Assembly (NCBI GenBank): GCA_025330725.1
Contig: JAIWND010000032.1
Coordinates: 231,471 to 295,470 of the forward strand
Source of the DNA: Chlamydoabsidia padenii
Lineage: Eukaryota > Mucoromycota > Mucoromycetes > Mucorales > Cunninghamellaceae
Direction: 5' to 3'
DNA length: 64,000 nt
In this document: positions 36,630 through 49,075 of the stretch, piece after piece
How the letters are laid out: each line of letters opens with the position of its first letter
Numbering within the stretch: position 1 is the stretch's first letter
The notes under the pieces: model-generated
Told to the model about the DNA's origin: nothing
What the model saw: the letters and a program-made list of their open reading frames with translations, nothing else
Databases searched by the model: none
Position numbers and translations under genes: made by a program

Positions 36630-38687
36630 TTATAAAGAGCCCTGAGCGAGGATGACCTTGGTCAAAGGACTAGCACGTTTAGCAAACCAGAGATACACTT
36701 CACCAATATTTTCTAATTCTTCCATATATTGTTCCATGATTTGAGAAGGCAAAGGCACATATTCGGTGATGACATTATTCTTGGCGAGCATCTCCTGTTC
36801 GAATTCATCATGTTCTAATCCATTCCCATCAAAGTCATAAGATTTCAATCGATGAACGATCTTGTTACCCGAGTTTCCACCATGACTAAAATCATATCCA
36901 TGCTTTGCCAAAAAGTTAATTGTATTTCCCCAACCAATAGAAGGAAGGACATAGATATCAAACCCATAATCGTCGATCATCTTGCGTATCACCCGTTTAC
37001 ATTGAGCTACCGATCTTTTTCGTTTTTCAGCAACAGACAAGCCTTGTTCAAAAGTAACATCCCATCGATTAGGAGGTCCAAATTCAAGCACGGCATGTTC
37101 CACCAGGTTGGCTTCAAATAGTTTTGAAGCAGATTCAAGGGCATGGAGTTCAAAGCCTTCGACGTCGATCTTGAGGAAATGTATAGGGTCCCGGAAGCTG
37201 ACATGTTCAGGCATCACTTTGTCGGTCTTGATACCTTGCTTTTCATTCGCCAATCCCTTTTTCAAAGCACCAGCATATTCCGAGCCAAGTTCTTCAGGAT
37301 ACATCAGTGTTTTTTGAATAGGGCGGGCTTGGTTGAAGGTGTAGAGTAGATCGTAGCTTGGAATGGCGTCCAGTCGAATGGTTTGAGTGTTAATTGCTGA
37401 ATTGGCATTGTTGTAATCCAAGGAGCCAATACCACCATCGTCAACTTCGAAACCAGTCATGTGTAATTCTCGATAACCATCAAGGACTGCAAATGGAAGG
37501 ACACGTACCCTATCAGTGATTTGATTGACGCGAATACCAAAGTTGATTACACCTATATATATATATATTACATAATAACTCATTTTAGTTTCTTCCAACC
37601 TATTTGCTAATCATAATCAAAACTTACTTCTTAAATGAGTTTGAGGTTCAAATGCAATAGCATGAGCACCACTAGCACCAGCCACCATGGAGAATAAACC
37701 ATGATTTGATCCTAAAAATAAACATAAAGCATTTTAGGTAAATCAATCAAGTAAATATCATTTATTTTGTCTTACCGGCATCAACCATAACCAATGGGGT
37801 GGTCCTTTTTGGATCCCGTCGATGAACCCGAAGAATCCATTTCATCAGGCTGTAAATTCGGTGTTCACGGTTGTAATGGCCAACAATAGAAGGAAAGTGA
37901 CCATCAGAAGCGATAAAGACATCAGGTTTACTATTGATCTAGAACGAAGAAGAAAAAAGGAAGAGGCCAATTTCAAAACACAAGTTCAACCAATAAGCGT
38001 TCATTTTACCCTTTCTTCTCCTTTTTTGGACTTTCCCCCCCCCCTTTTTTTTTTTCTGTTCAGCCCCAATGACAACTTACCACACCCAATTGCCAGGATT
38101 GTTCACCTTTTGTATAAGAGATAGTTTGATCAGTGTTGAATCGAAGTGTTGTCTTGTCAGCCGTCGGAGCCACAGTAGTGAGATCAATATGTAAGTCATT
38201 ATGGGTATCTAAATGAGAGATATATAAGGTTTGAATAAGCTTGTATTCATAAAGTGACGTTGGTCTTACCAGGCAAATAAGTATCAGGCTGTTGAGGAGA
38301 TTCTACCATGGGAGGATATTGCACATCATAAAGATTGGCTTCTGTTTGGGCTTGAGCAATGAGAGCAGCATGCGGGTCAGGTTTTGCAGGTGGTGGAGGA
38401 GGAGGAGGAGGTGGTAAAGGGTTTTTGTCAACATGAAGTGGTGGTGGTGGTGGTGGTGGTGGTAGATTTTGATCGTGGCCTGAATGACGGTCTTCATAGG
38501 TTTCCTTAATAATAAAATACATGAGTATATCATCCTATTATCAGATGAACAAGTTACTTACTGGTGGACAAGTTCCCAATTGTTCACAAGATGGACGAGG
38601 ATGATAAGACCAAAAGGCAAGATTACCAAGGAAGAAGGTTATTACCAAAGCCAATAGCCAAGTCTTTGTACAAAACCACAGCTTCAT
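36630..38687 (-). CDS. Type II membrane protein with FkbM-type SAM methyltransferase domain
   Basis: Six exons (38687-38562, 38504-38270, 38208-38081, 37938-37776, 37711-37628, 37552-36630) give 552 aa. Seen: an N-terminal signal anchor (WLLALVITFFLGNLAFW, about residues 9-25), then two polyproline stretches of eight and nine prolines in the stem (about 60-90). The SAM-binding motif VDAGSNHGLFSMVAGASGA spans the junction of exons 4 and 5. Downstream family features are VLPFAVLDG and the FLKIDVEGFELHAL motif typical of FkbM enzymes. The anchor suggests a Golgi or ER lumen catalytic domain, perhaps acting on glycans. FkbM enzymes are O-methyltransferases; the substrate here is unknown. Confidence 0.88.
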
Positions 38688-39334
38688 TCTTCTACTTCTT
38701 TTGTGTGTATTTGTGTGTGTAAGGAGAAGAAGAAAAGAAAGAAAAGAAAGGGGGATCGCGGCTGATTGGCGAAATTTTAAATGTATGATTTGGTACTTCA
38801 AACGGCGATTAAAAAGGATCGGCCTCTAGCCTTTGCGAGAAGACAGCTCGCTCTTTTATTCCTCTATCGCTAATAACAAGACCCTAACTACGACTTGGAT
38901 GGAATGAACTTTGTTACATCAAGTTTAAGGACAAGGACAATATAGGAAACTATATTAGTAACTTGGCCGTGTTTGCAACAGCATTAGAACTGTTATGGAC
39001 TGTCTCAACTGTGATCAAGGGGTGGGAAAGGCAAACAACAAGTCAACTTGGCTGGTCCCAGTATTGTGCAGTTCCTGTACTCTTCCATCGTCTTGTTTTA
39101 GATTAGAATCAACCTTCCCTATTATATCTGTATCATTGTATTATAATAAAATAAGACGTATGTATTATATAAATGTCCTGCTTGTTTGTGTATGGACCCC
39201 ATCTCCCTGTATAACCCTAGTCCCAATCATGTTGATGAATGTGGTTTTTATTATTGCAAAGTGTGTGTGTGGGGGGGATGCTATATGTACGAATGATATA
39301 TACTAATGTTAAAAAATAAAAATATAAAAGAGTT
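38688..39334. other. Intergenic region between FkbM and MADS genes
   Basis: The FkbM (-) promoter and the MADS (-) 3' flank. Motif-like GGCGAAATTTTAAAT at about 38766-38780 (about 80 bp from the FkbM start) and GGCGATTAAAAAGG nearby. A GT-rich microsatellite lies near 39258. The ORF 38995-39306 is unsupported. Confidence 0.45.
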
Positions 39335-40632
39335 TTAACTAGAGTCCACCTTGATCTTCTTGTTGGTTTCATTAGATAAGAGCGATGATTTACGTTTGAT
39401 CGAATTAGTGGTCACCATAGGCCATTGGAAGGCAATACCATGAGTGGATGACACGGGTGATGATGAGTTGTTGATAGATGAATAATAGAATTCAGGATAA
39501 AAAGACGACGGACTTGGTAATAAGTTATGTATCAACTGAGAAGGTGAACTGGCAGATGGTAAAGCAGCAGAGAGTGGTGACGATTGATTATAATAAGAGC
39601 AAGCGGTTATTCTTTGTTGCTGTTGTTGTGGAATCCATAAAGGTGAAGGGACTTGAGAAGGTACACATGGATAAAATGTCGGTCGTTGGTTATTATTAAA
39701 AGGCATTGTTGGAGGTTGAAAAGAAGCATTGGTGTCACAAGGTGGTTGTACATCATGTTGTTGAATGACAGGTGGTGTTAATGTAGGTGAAGGTGATTGA
39801 CTGGATGGTCGCTGATTTGTTTCTTCGTCCAAAGATGGTGTGAGTGGGATCATACTACTGGTTCGTAATTGTCGTGGTGTAAAATAACCTTGAGATATCT
39901 AAACAAGGGAAAAAATGTTGGCTTCTTCCCTAATCCCTATTTTTCTCTCTTTATTATTATTACCTTTTGCTGATCCGAGTTGTATACTTTATTTTCCATT
40001 GTATTTTGTTGTAATTCCAAGGTTTGTCGTTGTACAATGGCTTCGGTCAAGTGTTGATAATGAGGTGGCTGATCTGATGCGTCAATTTTGCTGTTATCGC
40101 AATTCATCAATTCTGTTGGTTCAAGGTCAGTCATCCCGCCATCTTCAAACTACGAAAGGAAAGTCAATATGCATTAGAAACAGAGCGAATCATAGGCTTT
40201 GCCAAGGTAAAACTCAGGTGGTCCGAGTGTTTTTTCTTTTTCTTTTCTTTTCAATACTTACGTCTGTATTGTTTTTAGCTTCATGAGGTCCGTTATACTA
40301 TGTGTGATAGAAAAAAAAAAAGTTACTTTATTGTTGTTGTTTTTTACTTTCATTACCTGTGTGTATTTCATCAAGAGTTGATCCATGTCTTTACTTGAAT
40401 ATTGTATCAGTTTGCCGTTGGAGCTAAAGACCATCACAGCCACTTCACAGTTGCAAAGCACGCTGAGTTCATAAGCCTTTTTCATCAAACCATGTTTTCG
40501 CTTGAGGAAGGTCACCTGTCAGTTTGACAATAAAAGAAGTTAATTAGCTATTAGTTTCTACTGCTCCTTTATACATACCTGTTTGTTACGTTCATCTTCG
40601 ATAGGTTGAATCTTGATCTTTCTTCGTCCCAT
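39335..40632 (-). CDS. MADS-box transcription factor, MEF2/Rlm1 type
   Basis: Five exons (40632-40579, 40515-40357, 40297-40262, 40149-39964, 39898-39335) give 332 aa. Seen: the MADS domain at the very N-terminus, [20 protein letters not shown] then [19 protein letters not shown] and [22 protein letters not shown] box starting at residue 1 with this sequence is of the MEF2 class. The fungal MEF2-type protein Rlm1 acts below the cell-wall-integrity MAP kinase. The rest (about 85-332) is Gln/Ser/Pro-rich with several SP/TP sites, as expected for a MAPK-regulated activation region, and ends with a basic [16 protein letters not shown], a possible nuclear signal. Exon 3 is only 36 nt. Confidence 0.94.
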
Positions 40633-41172
40633 GGTGTAAACTATAAGAAGAATTAAAAAAAGTTGGTCGCACTCCCCTTCCTTTATTTTCACTTTATTGC
40701 CCTCGTGTTTTGATGCCAGGTTCGTTCCTTACCTTTTTGTAAAAGAGTATGTTGTTATAAAGGTAAGTGTATATAAGATTGTGTTTTTGACAAAAAAAAA
40801 AAAAAAAAAAAAAAGGACAAGGATTGAATCCAAGAAAGATAAAGAAAAGAAAAAGAGTTGAAAAAGCGATCCCACTCCAAAAAAAAACTATTTATAACTT
40901 TTTGGATGATCCTAGTGAGCGGGATTTCAAAATGAATGGATCCAGTGGGCCATCACCTGTCAACCTCGTTCTCCAATGGAATACAAAACACAATACAACT
41001 TTCGTTGTTGCATAAAGGGGCTATGGTAAAACAAGATATTTTATTTCATTCAAATACAAACAAGGACGCATACAATATGGATTTAATATATAAAAAAGTA
41101 ATAAACTAAACAAGCATGACTAGTTAAAAGGGTGTTGGTTTTCTACAAAGTCTTTTTATTGTCCGGACCACA
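40633..41172. other. Intergenic region upstream of the MADS gene
   Basis: Includes an A-run at about 40791-40814 and a motif copy AGCGGGATTTCAAAAT at 40919-40934, about 290 bp upstream of the MADS start, then the WDR20 3' flank. No gene seen. Confidence 0.5.
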
Positions 41173-41749
41173 TCAGGGCCTGCCCCAAGTACGAATCCGT
41201 CCTCTTCTATCCGTGGTAACAATACAATCATGCCGAAAGATCAAGCCTACACAAGGATCGGCATGAAGTGTCCTACTGGTACTTGGTTGAAGCAGCGGCA
41301 CTTGAGTTTTGCTGGGGGCGGGGTGTAAAGTCGGCATGGCAAGGTGGTATGTTTCAAATGGCGCATTGAGATGATCCGATTTGGGTGGCAAATAAGATCG
41401 AGGAATAAAACGATGTTGGTGATGATGATGATTCGATGGAGAGCCTGATATTCGTTTTCTAAAACCAAAGGTATGTGATTGACGTTGTTGTGGTGGTGAT
41501 TCCTTTTCTTGTTGTTGTTGCTGTTGTTGAGCAGAAGGTGGTGATGGTGGTGGTTGAAGAAGGGTCGTTGATCCATTGGTCATTTCATTGATGATGATAG
41601 AGTCGTGGTTGTGATGTCGATCAAACATTGCCGTGCGTTGTTTCATAGTATCTGCACTTACAAAAGAGAATCGATGGGTATCTTTTGGACTTCTTGGACT
41701 TCTTGGACTTCTTGGTGTATTCCCGGTGGTTCGATGTTTCTACAGGTAT

Positions 41750-41786
<37 letters not shown>

Positions 41787-44166
41787 TGTAAATAGAATGA
41801 TTTGAGAGAAATATAAAGACATCAGTATACTTACATTCTTGGGCCTTTGGAGAGCACTAAAGGAGAAGTCCCACAATATCAACTTGCAGTCTTCCCCTAC
41901 ACTGCCAAATCTATAGACTTTGTCATCACATCGGTAGGGATCAAACGCCACACTTGTTACCTAAATATAGAAGAAGAAATCAAATCAGTCTAGTCATGCA
42001 TCTGTAAACCCGAGGAAGAACTTTTTTTTTTTTCTTACCCATGATCGATGGCCTTGGCAGCGTGCAACAATTCTTTTTTCCGTAAATCCCCATATTGTCA
42101 CCAGATCATCTTGTCCGCCAGTCTAATTAAAAAGAATGATGAGATGATGAGGAACCATCCTTGCCGAGGATATTCTTTTTTCCTTACCAATAAATACCTT
42201 CCATCAGGGCTCCACGCCACACAAAGGAAGTTGCCATAATAACTTGTAAAGATATCCAGTAACCTAGTATTGATCAAATTAATAATAAACAGTTAGTGTG
42301 TTTTCATTTCTAGATCAATCCATTCCCTAATTACCTTTCTTGATGATAATTGATAATTCGTAAAGTACCATCCATACCAAGCACAGCCAAATGGACACCA
42401 TCAGGAGAAAAGTTAAATGCTAAGATTCCCTTTGGATTAGCCGACCAATGAGATACCGGGTTGTATTTCGTACTTTTATGCGGACGAGTGGTGTGGAATC
42501 TAAACAATAAAAAGAAAAGGAAAGAGAGAGTTAGTCTAATAAAATCAAGGTAATCAGCTATCATCTACTTACTGTTGTTCTGCCCAAGTATTCGATTGTG
42601 CAGGAGTATAAGCTTGATCTTCTCTATCCTTGTCCAAAATCAGCATAGTCCCATCCGAGAAGGAGACCATAAATAAATCCTCGGATCCTGGCATCCATTT
42701 TACATCAGTGACGGAGCCTCGTTTCATGTTGCCCTATGAATGCATAATAAAGTGTCATAAGTATCAAATGAGATGATGGTATTTTTTTTTTTTTTAAAAA
42801 AAAAAAAAGAAACTTACATCTTTGTTAAGCCTAAAGTATTTACTTGTAAGAGGATCATACCATACACAATCACCAGAGGAGAAACCAATAATCACATCCA
42901 AGTGTTCATTACATTTGGTCACCAAATTCACATCATGACATGTTGGATAAGCCTTGGTAAACACAATCCGTGATAAAGGATCCTAAAACAAATATAAAAA
43001 AGAAAGAAAAGATCAGCACCCCTTATAAACAGCTGACATTTGCTTTAACCCTATTCACTTACCTTTGGTTTCCCATTTGCATCCATCCATAAGAAGCTTG
43101 TTCCTACATTGAAGAAGAGATAACTATCATCCATTGTTCGATTGGCCAAGACATGAGCTAACCGATCATGAATGATCATCCGCAAAACAAAACTTGATTT
43201 TGTCTTCACCAGGTTGTTCTTTGGTTTTCGTTGAGGAGAGTGAAGGTATCGGACACTGTTGCGTCTTGAGAATAATGCTGACAAGGAACTGACACTTGTT
43301 GATATATCCGATACACCATTGTTGTTGTTGTTGCTGTTGTTGGTAGTTAATGATACTAGTCCATTATCCCCTCCACCCGATGATATTGACGTCGATGTAT
43401 TCTCCGGTTCATTTGATGATGTGGCCGATGATGAATAAGGATGATTCAGAGTAATAAAAGGTGTTGATGAAGTAGGTGTCGGAGTAGCAAGTGACCCGGA
43501 GAATGCTGCAGACAATGGGGTTGCACGAGAATGTGGTGGTGTCAATGTACCCGGCTGAAAGGACGAGACGATGTTAGGAATAGGCAGGGCAGTGGATCGA
43601 GATATACTATCCAAAGGTGATTGAAGAGTGGATGTGGAGGAGGCAAGGGTGGGTGACAGTTGAGGTGCTGATTGTTGGAGAATGAGGGGCGTAGAGATGG
43701 TTCGTGAATTTGCCAAGGATGGTGGTAACGTGCCTGTAGATGAACCTTCATCGTCGTCCTGATTGTACAGTCGGTCGGTGGGAGGTGTTGAGGTCGATAC
43801 GGCAGTGGCAGAGTCAGTGGTCGATGTCGTGGTAGCCGAAGAAGTAGACTTTGCAAGATCTTTGTGTTGTACGTTAATAATAATCACGCGAGTGCCAGAA
43901 GAAAATTGTGGTGCTATGGTATCAAAGTATATGTCGTTCACCAAATGGTAGGTTCCTTCGATAGTATGGAAGGTGTCACATTTAAAGTCTTTGTTACTTG
44001 CTGGGAAGGGTTTTAATAGTTTCGTAAGATGAGAAGTTCGGTTTTGTTGTGGAGAACCCCCAGTAGCAACAAGTGCCTATTATAAGAAGACAAATAGTAT
44101 GAGTGTTCTTGTCGTTGAGAAGTAAAAAAAAAAAGTTATACTTACCGTTTGCATATAACCATCCAT
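41173..44166 (-). CDS. creC: WD40-repeat protein of the WDR20/CreC family (deubiquitinase activator)
   Basis: Nine exons (44166-44146, 44076-43063, 42982-42818, 42733-42573, 42499-42335, 42263-42188, 42122-42039, 41960-41835, 41739-41173) give 792 aa. Seen: WD repeats with near-identical family blocks [65 protein letters not shown] then [20 protein letters not shown], and the closing [11 protein letters not shown] Ser/Thr-rich insertion of about 200 residues sits near the N-terminus and a Gln/His/Pro-rich one between the last repeats. Known: CreC partners the CreB (USP12/46-like) deubiquitinase in carbon catabolite repression; WDR20 activates USP12/46. The first exon is 21 nt (MDGYMQT). A 9-bp repeat encodes [11 protein letters not shown]. 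Confidence 0.93.
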
Positions 44167-44880
44167 CCGTTTTCAAAGCCTTGAATGAATGTTTGTTGAA
44201 GACCACAGGACAAACAAGAAGAGGTATAGAGAGAGAGAGGTTTATATATAAATAGAAGAGAGACTCTTACTATAAACAGTAAATAATCGGGAGGTGGGTG
44301 GGAGGAAAAGAAAAAGAGAAGAAAAAGAGAATTGGCTTTACTTTATTTCATTAAAGGCCTTGTGCCTGTGACTTGCGTGCTCCAATAAAATTAGCTCTTT
44401 TTTGATGCCCCGACTGGAAGCGAACATCCTATTTAGGCTTGCTGCCTTGGTTTCTAAACAAGTTTGTACAATGTTGTGTTAACAATCAAAAAAGACGCTT
44501 GTAGAAACAGGTAACATGAATGACCCACTTGGGACTGTACCCTGAATCCACCTTCCCTTCCCCCCCACAAAATCGAATTCAATCGGCATTGCAATTTTAA
44601 TTTTGCTTGCCAATTGCCAATCTCTTGTATTTCTTTATACTTGCCTCCTTTTGGATGTTTATGCTTCTCTCGTCTTGTAGATCCATATATTAAGCTACTT
44701 TGGTCGAATCCTTCTCTCTAGTTGGCTTGTCCTTTATTAGATCTGACTTGAACATTTGTTCTTATCACATCAATAGAATTAAAATTGAAACCCCGGTTTC
44801 CCCATAAAAATTCTATTTTCTTTTTCCCTTCTTCTTTTCCTTCTTCTCAAACCTTTTTTATTTATCCTGCTTCTCTCCTA
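44167..44880. other. Divergent intergenic region
   Basis: Between WDR20 (-) and the hydrolase-phosphatase gene (+). Contains purine-rich stretches and a diverged motif AATCGGCATTGCAATTTT at about 44580. No gene seen. The frame upstream of 44881 is open but lacks an ATG. Confidence 0.5.
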
Positions 44881-47253
44881 ATGTCAACTATTAATATACA
44901 AAGCAGGTCTGGTGAAACTATTGTGGGTATCCTTGAAAATAGACCTGAAATTGACCTTGCTCGAACACAACCTCGACTCGTTTTGATCGCTCATGGTGCC
45001 TTAGGTAATTGGTTTTCTCAGGGGGTAATCTTTTGACAAAAGACTCATTACCTTCTTTTTTTTTTAAAAAAAAATGTATAGGTCATAAAAACTACTTGTA
45101 TCAACGCTTGTTGGCTGAAAAGCTTCCCTACTCTAGTTTCCGTTTTGACTATCGTGGAAATGGTGACAGCACGGGCAAAACAAAGTATGCTAATTTTGGG
45201 GTAAGTACAAATTCAAACTATGAAATGCATGCGTATATCTAACTAGCCTGCTTTTAAACTAACTATAGGAAGATACCGAAGACCTCTTTGACGTTGCTCA
45301 TTACTTTGAAAACCTAGGATATGAAATTTGGGCTGTCGTTGGACATTCTCGTGGTAAGCATAGAAACAAATAGGGAGTGAGTGCCACTGCTTTTTTTTTG
45401 ACGATATTGCTTCTTTTTATAATGTAGGGTCTGCTTCCTGCTTCAAGTATGCCACTTCTTGTGAAAAGCCCTTGACTCACGTTGTTAATGTATCTGGTCG
45501 CTTTGAAATGAACGATGGAACTATCTTGGCCAACTTGCCCCACAATAAAAAGAAACTCGAAGAAGAGGTAAACTTCAACTCTTTATTTTATTTTATGCAT
45601 ATGATTCACCTCTCTCTTTCTTTCTTTTTTTGATTAGGGTTACTTTTTGTGGACATTCAAGAAAAGGGGAAGAACATTGGAAACCAAGGTGACTGTGAAA
45701 GAAGCTGAACGATTCAAAGCATGGGACAACTCACACGGTAAGTATGATCTGCTTGTAAAAGTAAAATGACTCATACTCTTAAATATTTCCGATATAGTTT
45801 CCCATTTGCACAAGAATACTAGCGTGTTGACCTGCCATGGACTTGCTGATACGGTAAGTAACATGAATGCATGATGATACAATTGACTGACTGTGCTTCT
45901 CTAGTTGGTTCCTCCTTACAATGGTGCCCTCTTCGCCAATTTGATTCCTACTCATACACTTCAATTGATTCCTGGCGCTGATCACAACTTTACCGGTAAA
46001 TTCGAAGAATTGGTGACTATTATATTGGACTACTTTGATCAACATGAAAAGGACGCTTATGTCAAGCAGATGACAATGGGGCAACATGTATCGATGTGTA
46101 TTCCTCGATGGATCGATGTCGAAGGCGTCAGGAACTTTCGTGATATTGGTGGATGGCCTTTGAAGGATGGCTCTGGTTATATTCGTGAAAGACTCGTCTT
46201 CAGATGCGGGCAGTAAGTCAAAAAAAAAAAAAAAAAAAAAAAAAATAGAAAATGAACATGATTACTATTACTAACTTGTTTGTCTTTAGTCTGGCGCAAA
46301 TTACCGCAAAAGGAATCAAAACGCTGACACAACTCAATTGCATTGCTGCTTTCGACTTCCGATCCAACCCTGAAATCGAATCTCAAGGTTTGACTCCGTA
46401 AGTAAAACAACAAAGAAAAAGGTAGAGGGTGGTGGATCAGTTATGTTACTTACTATCTTGTCTATCTAGAGAAATCCCTCGACTGACTCGGTACCCCTCG
46501 GCAGTGTTTTCCGAAGCGGATTACTCTCCTGAAGCTTTGGCTACACGCTGGCAAGGCTACTTTGAAGGTCCTCTTGGATTCCCAAAGGTATACAACATCA
46601 TTCTCGAAAAGGCCAAGCAACAATTCCGTGACATCTTTATCCACATGTTGGAAAACCACTCTATTGAAAGCACGAAATCATTGATTATCCATTGCACGGC
46701 AGGAAAGGTAAAGTTACAATTAAAATGGTTGACTAGAGGAACTCATTCTCTTTCTCTTACTTGTATAGGATCGTACTGGGGTATTTGTAATGCTTTTACT
46801 TGGTCTCTGTGGTGTGGATGAAGAGATCATCTCTCGAGAATATGCGCTTAGCAATATTGGATTCTGGGGTAAGCCAAAAACGTCCGAGAAAATTACCTTC
46901 TTTTTTGTAACTCACATTGATTCATTACTATAGAGACCGAAAAAGCAATGGTTAAAAAGGCTGCATTATTGGGTGTCACAGTGGAAAATATGCGAATGGT
47001 GATGTCTGCTCCGTAAGTATCTGATTGAAATAATCGAAATGGAACAAATACTAACCTTATATTATACTTCATCACCCTAGATATTTGGCCATGAGGGAAA
47101 CTATTCGTCAAGTCAATGAACGGTATGGATCTGTTGAAGGATATGTGCGCAACGAATGTGGATTAACCGCTGAACAAGTAAAAGGCGTCCGCGATTTGAT
47201 GATCGTCCCTATTCGATTTGAAGAACGACAATTATTCCGTCCCAAGATGTAAC
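44881..47253 (+). CDS. Fusion protein: alpha/beta hydrolase plus Cys-based tyrosine/serine phosphatase
   Basis: Twelve exons (44881-45004, 45082-45200, 45269-45349, 45428-45567, 45638-45737, 45798-45853, 45905-46212, 46290-46397, 46470-46707, 46769-46868, 46934-47012, 47081-47253) sum to 1626 nt, 541 aa. N-terminal half (about 1-255): alpha/beta hydrolase with LVLIAHGALGHKNY, FRFDYRGNGDSTG, the nucleophile elbow VVGHSRGSA, and TCHGLADTLVP plus PGADHNF for the acid and histidine. C-terminal half (about 265-541): a phosphatase of the Y_phosphatase3 type with VRNFRDIGGWPLKDG, FDFRSNPEIE and the P-loop HCTAGKDRTGVF. One exon (45905-46212) spans both domains, so this is one transcript rather than two genes. 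Substrates are unknown; lipid or phosphoinositide metabolism is a guess. Confidence 0.9.
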
Positions 47254-47530
47254 AACTCACAGCTATCTACTAGAATAGAATAGAACCCCAGATTTGTACA
47301 GTACTGTATACATAGAATCCTCCTCTTTTTATTTTTTATTACTAGATGTATCGGGAATAAAAAGTCATATTGTTGTTTATTTGTAATGATGGTCTTTATT
47401 GTAGATGTTGAAGGCTTACATAGGATGATTTGTATCTGACAATCAGAAACCAAAGTGTCAAAAACAACAACAAAAATCTCCGCATTTGGGTTGGAGTATA
47501 ATCATGCTTACTCGGTTTCATCTTGCCTTT

Positions 47531-47565
<35 letters not shown>

Positions 47566-47598
47566 TCTTCTTTGCCTTCTCCCACTTCATTTTCTATA
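47254..47598. other. Tandem intergenic region
   Basis: The 3' flank of the fusion gene and promoter of the F-box gene. An AATAAA lies near 47356, and a T-run of about 32 nt at about 47532-47564 lies just before the F-box ATG. The open frame running through the T-run from 47455 is not counted as coding. Confidence 0.5.
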
Positions 47599-48933
47599 AT
47601 GACATTACCCAACTTTTTAAAACGCCCCTCTGTAGACAAAGAAACCACTACGCATCCACCTCCCATCGAGGCCAATGCTGAATCCCATCTAATCTTTCGA
47701 TTACCCGAGATCGTCGAGCAAATCATCCAACACTTGATCCCAGCGCCAATGATAGGTAGTAGTTGTGTATCGCATAAATCAGGCAAGAATGCCCACTCGC
47801 GATCTTCCTCCAAAATGGTCCAAGATGTATTACCACTATTATATGTCAATTGGCTTTGGCATGATTGTGTTTCGAGGTATACCTGGCGACATGTCGCCTT
47901 TGAAGATAATGAAACAGACTATGGTCAATTGCTAAAGTTCGCCAGTGCGATCAGCGGCGGTGTTTCAATGTCGGCATTATCACCCAGTCATTCAACTCCC
48001 GCTCTAGTGGTGTCCACCCCTTCCGATGCATCAACAACACCAACTAGATGTGAACAAAAGTCATCCTCAAAACGAATCGATTCTTTCAAACCTTTATTTC
48101 CCAGCTTGATGTACATGCTTTATCAACAAAAGCAAGAAACCCCCAATCCGGAAACTCCGATAAAAGCAGAATTGGACCTGCATGATCCCCTTTTTGCCTC
48201 GACTTACCAAAACCGTGTACGATCCTTGACATTACGCAAAATCAAGAAACGAAATATAAACTATCCTTTACAACATATCGGATACCATGTTCCGTATTTA
48301 ACTACACTTGATATTTACATTTGTGATCATGTGACCAACACTGCTCTTTACCCTTTTCTCGAGCACGGCCAACTGACATATTTATCATTGGCAGGCTGTC
48401 AACGCATCAACGATGAAGCGATCCTCCAGGTTGCCGCCACGTGTCCTCTACTGGAACACTTGGATCTTCGAGCCTGTGGTCTTGTGTCTGATACGTCGAT
48501 TGCCAGCATCGCACTCTCATGTCCTCGTTTACGCCATTTGAATGTGGGTCGGGTCAAAGACCGAGAACATATCACGGATGGGTCTATTGAATTGATTGCC
48601 AGGCACACTCAGGTGTCGGTACTGGGGCTGGCTGGCTGTGATATTACCGATGTCAGTTTGATATTACTGGCGAGATTACGAGAAATTGAGCGGGTGTCGA
48701 TCAATAATTGCCACAAGGTGTCGGATCATGCCGTCCGTGCCTTTGCCCAGCATTGTCCCCGACTGTCAGTGTTCGAAATGAAGGAGTGCCATAGGATCCA
48801 TGATTGGGAAACGGTGGCCAGTATGGTGAAACGCAAAGTCTTGCTGACTTTATGTAATCGACAAAGTCGAGCATGTGAAGAGTGGGCCAAGCGGCATGGA
48901 TTGACCCTTAACGTTCAAGCGCCAATCAAATAG
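47599..48933 (+). CDS. F-box/leucine-rich-repeat protein (Grr1/AMN1-like)
   Basis: A single exon, 444 aa, from the ATG of MTLPNFLKRPSVDKE. Seen: an F-box-like segment (about 32-105) with FRLPEIVEQIIQHL and, after an insertion, LPLLYVNWLWHDCVSRYTW. Cysteine-containing LRRs follow (about 225-430), each with the L..L.L..C..I.D pattern: LTYLSLAGCQRINDEAI, LEHLDLRACGLVSDTSI, LRHLNVGRVKDREHI, VSVLGLAGCDITDVSL, IERVSINNCHKVSDHAV and LSVFEMKECHRIHDW. Known: such proteins are substrate receptors of SCF ubiquitin ligases; the F-box binds Skp1. The F-box is split and weak, so AMN1-type LRR proteins without a ligase role are an alternative. Confidence 0.87.
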   Translation: MTLPNFLKRPSVDKETTTHPPPIEANAESHLIFRLPEIVEQIIQHLIPAPMIGSSCVSHKSGKNAHSRSSSKMVQDVLPLLYVNWLWHDCVSRYTWRHVAFEDNETDYGQLLKFASAISGGVSMSALSPSHSTPALVVSTPSDASTTPTRCEQKSSSKRIDSFKPLFPSLMYMLYQQKQETPNPETPIKAELDLHDPLFASTYQNRVRSLTLRKIKKRNINYPLQHIGYHVPYLTTLDIYICDHVTNTALYPFLEHGQLTYLSLAGCQRINDEAILQVAATCPLLEHLDLRACGLVSDTSIASIALSCPRLRHLNVGRVKDREHITDGSIELIARHTQVSVLGLAGCDITDVSLILLARLREIERVSINNCHKVSDHAVRAFAQHCPRLSVFEMKECHRIHDWETVASMVKRKVLLTLCNRQSRACEEWAKRHGLTLNVQAPIK

Positions 48934-48966
48934 ATATCATGTATAATAAAATTACCCCTTTTAATA

Positions 48967-48983
48967 TTTTTTAAATCCCGCCA
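48967..48983 (+). promoter_or_regulatory. Copy of the recurrent motif before the one-finger C2H2 gene
   Basis: TTTTTTAAATCCCGCCA, a top match, about 95 bp upstream of the ATG at 49076, with CCCGCC toward the gene. Function inferred. Confidence 0.45.
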
Positions 48984-49075
48984 CAATATATTTTCCGTTT
49001 TCTTTCCTTTTCTCTCTTTTTCTTCTTTACATATCTCTTTAATTAATTTAATCCACCACCCATTCTTATTCACTC

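Noticed and set aside
47455..47598. N-terminal extension of the F-box gene through a T-run
   Set aside because: The frame lacks an ATG before 47599 and encodes mostly phenylalanine from the homopolymer.
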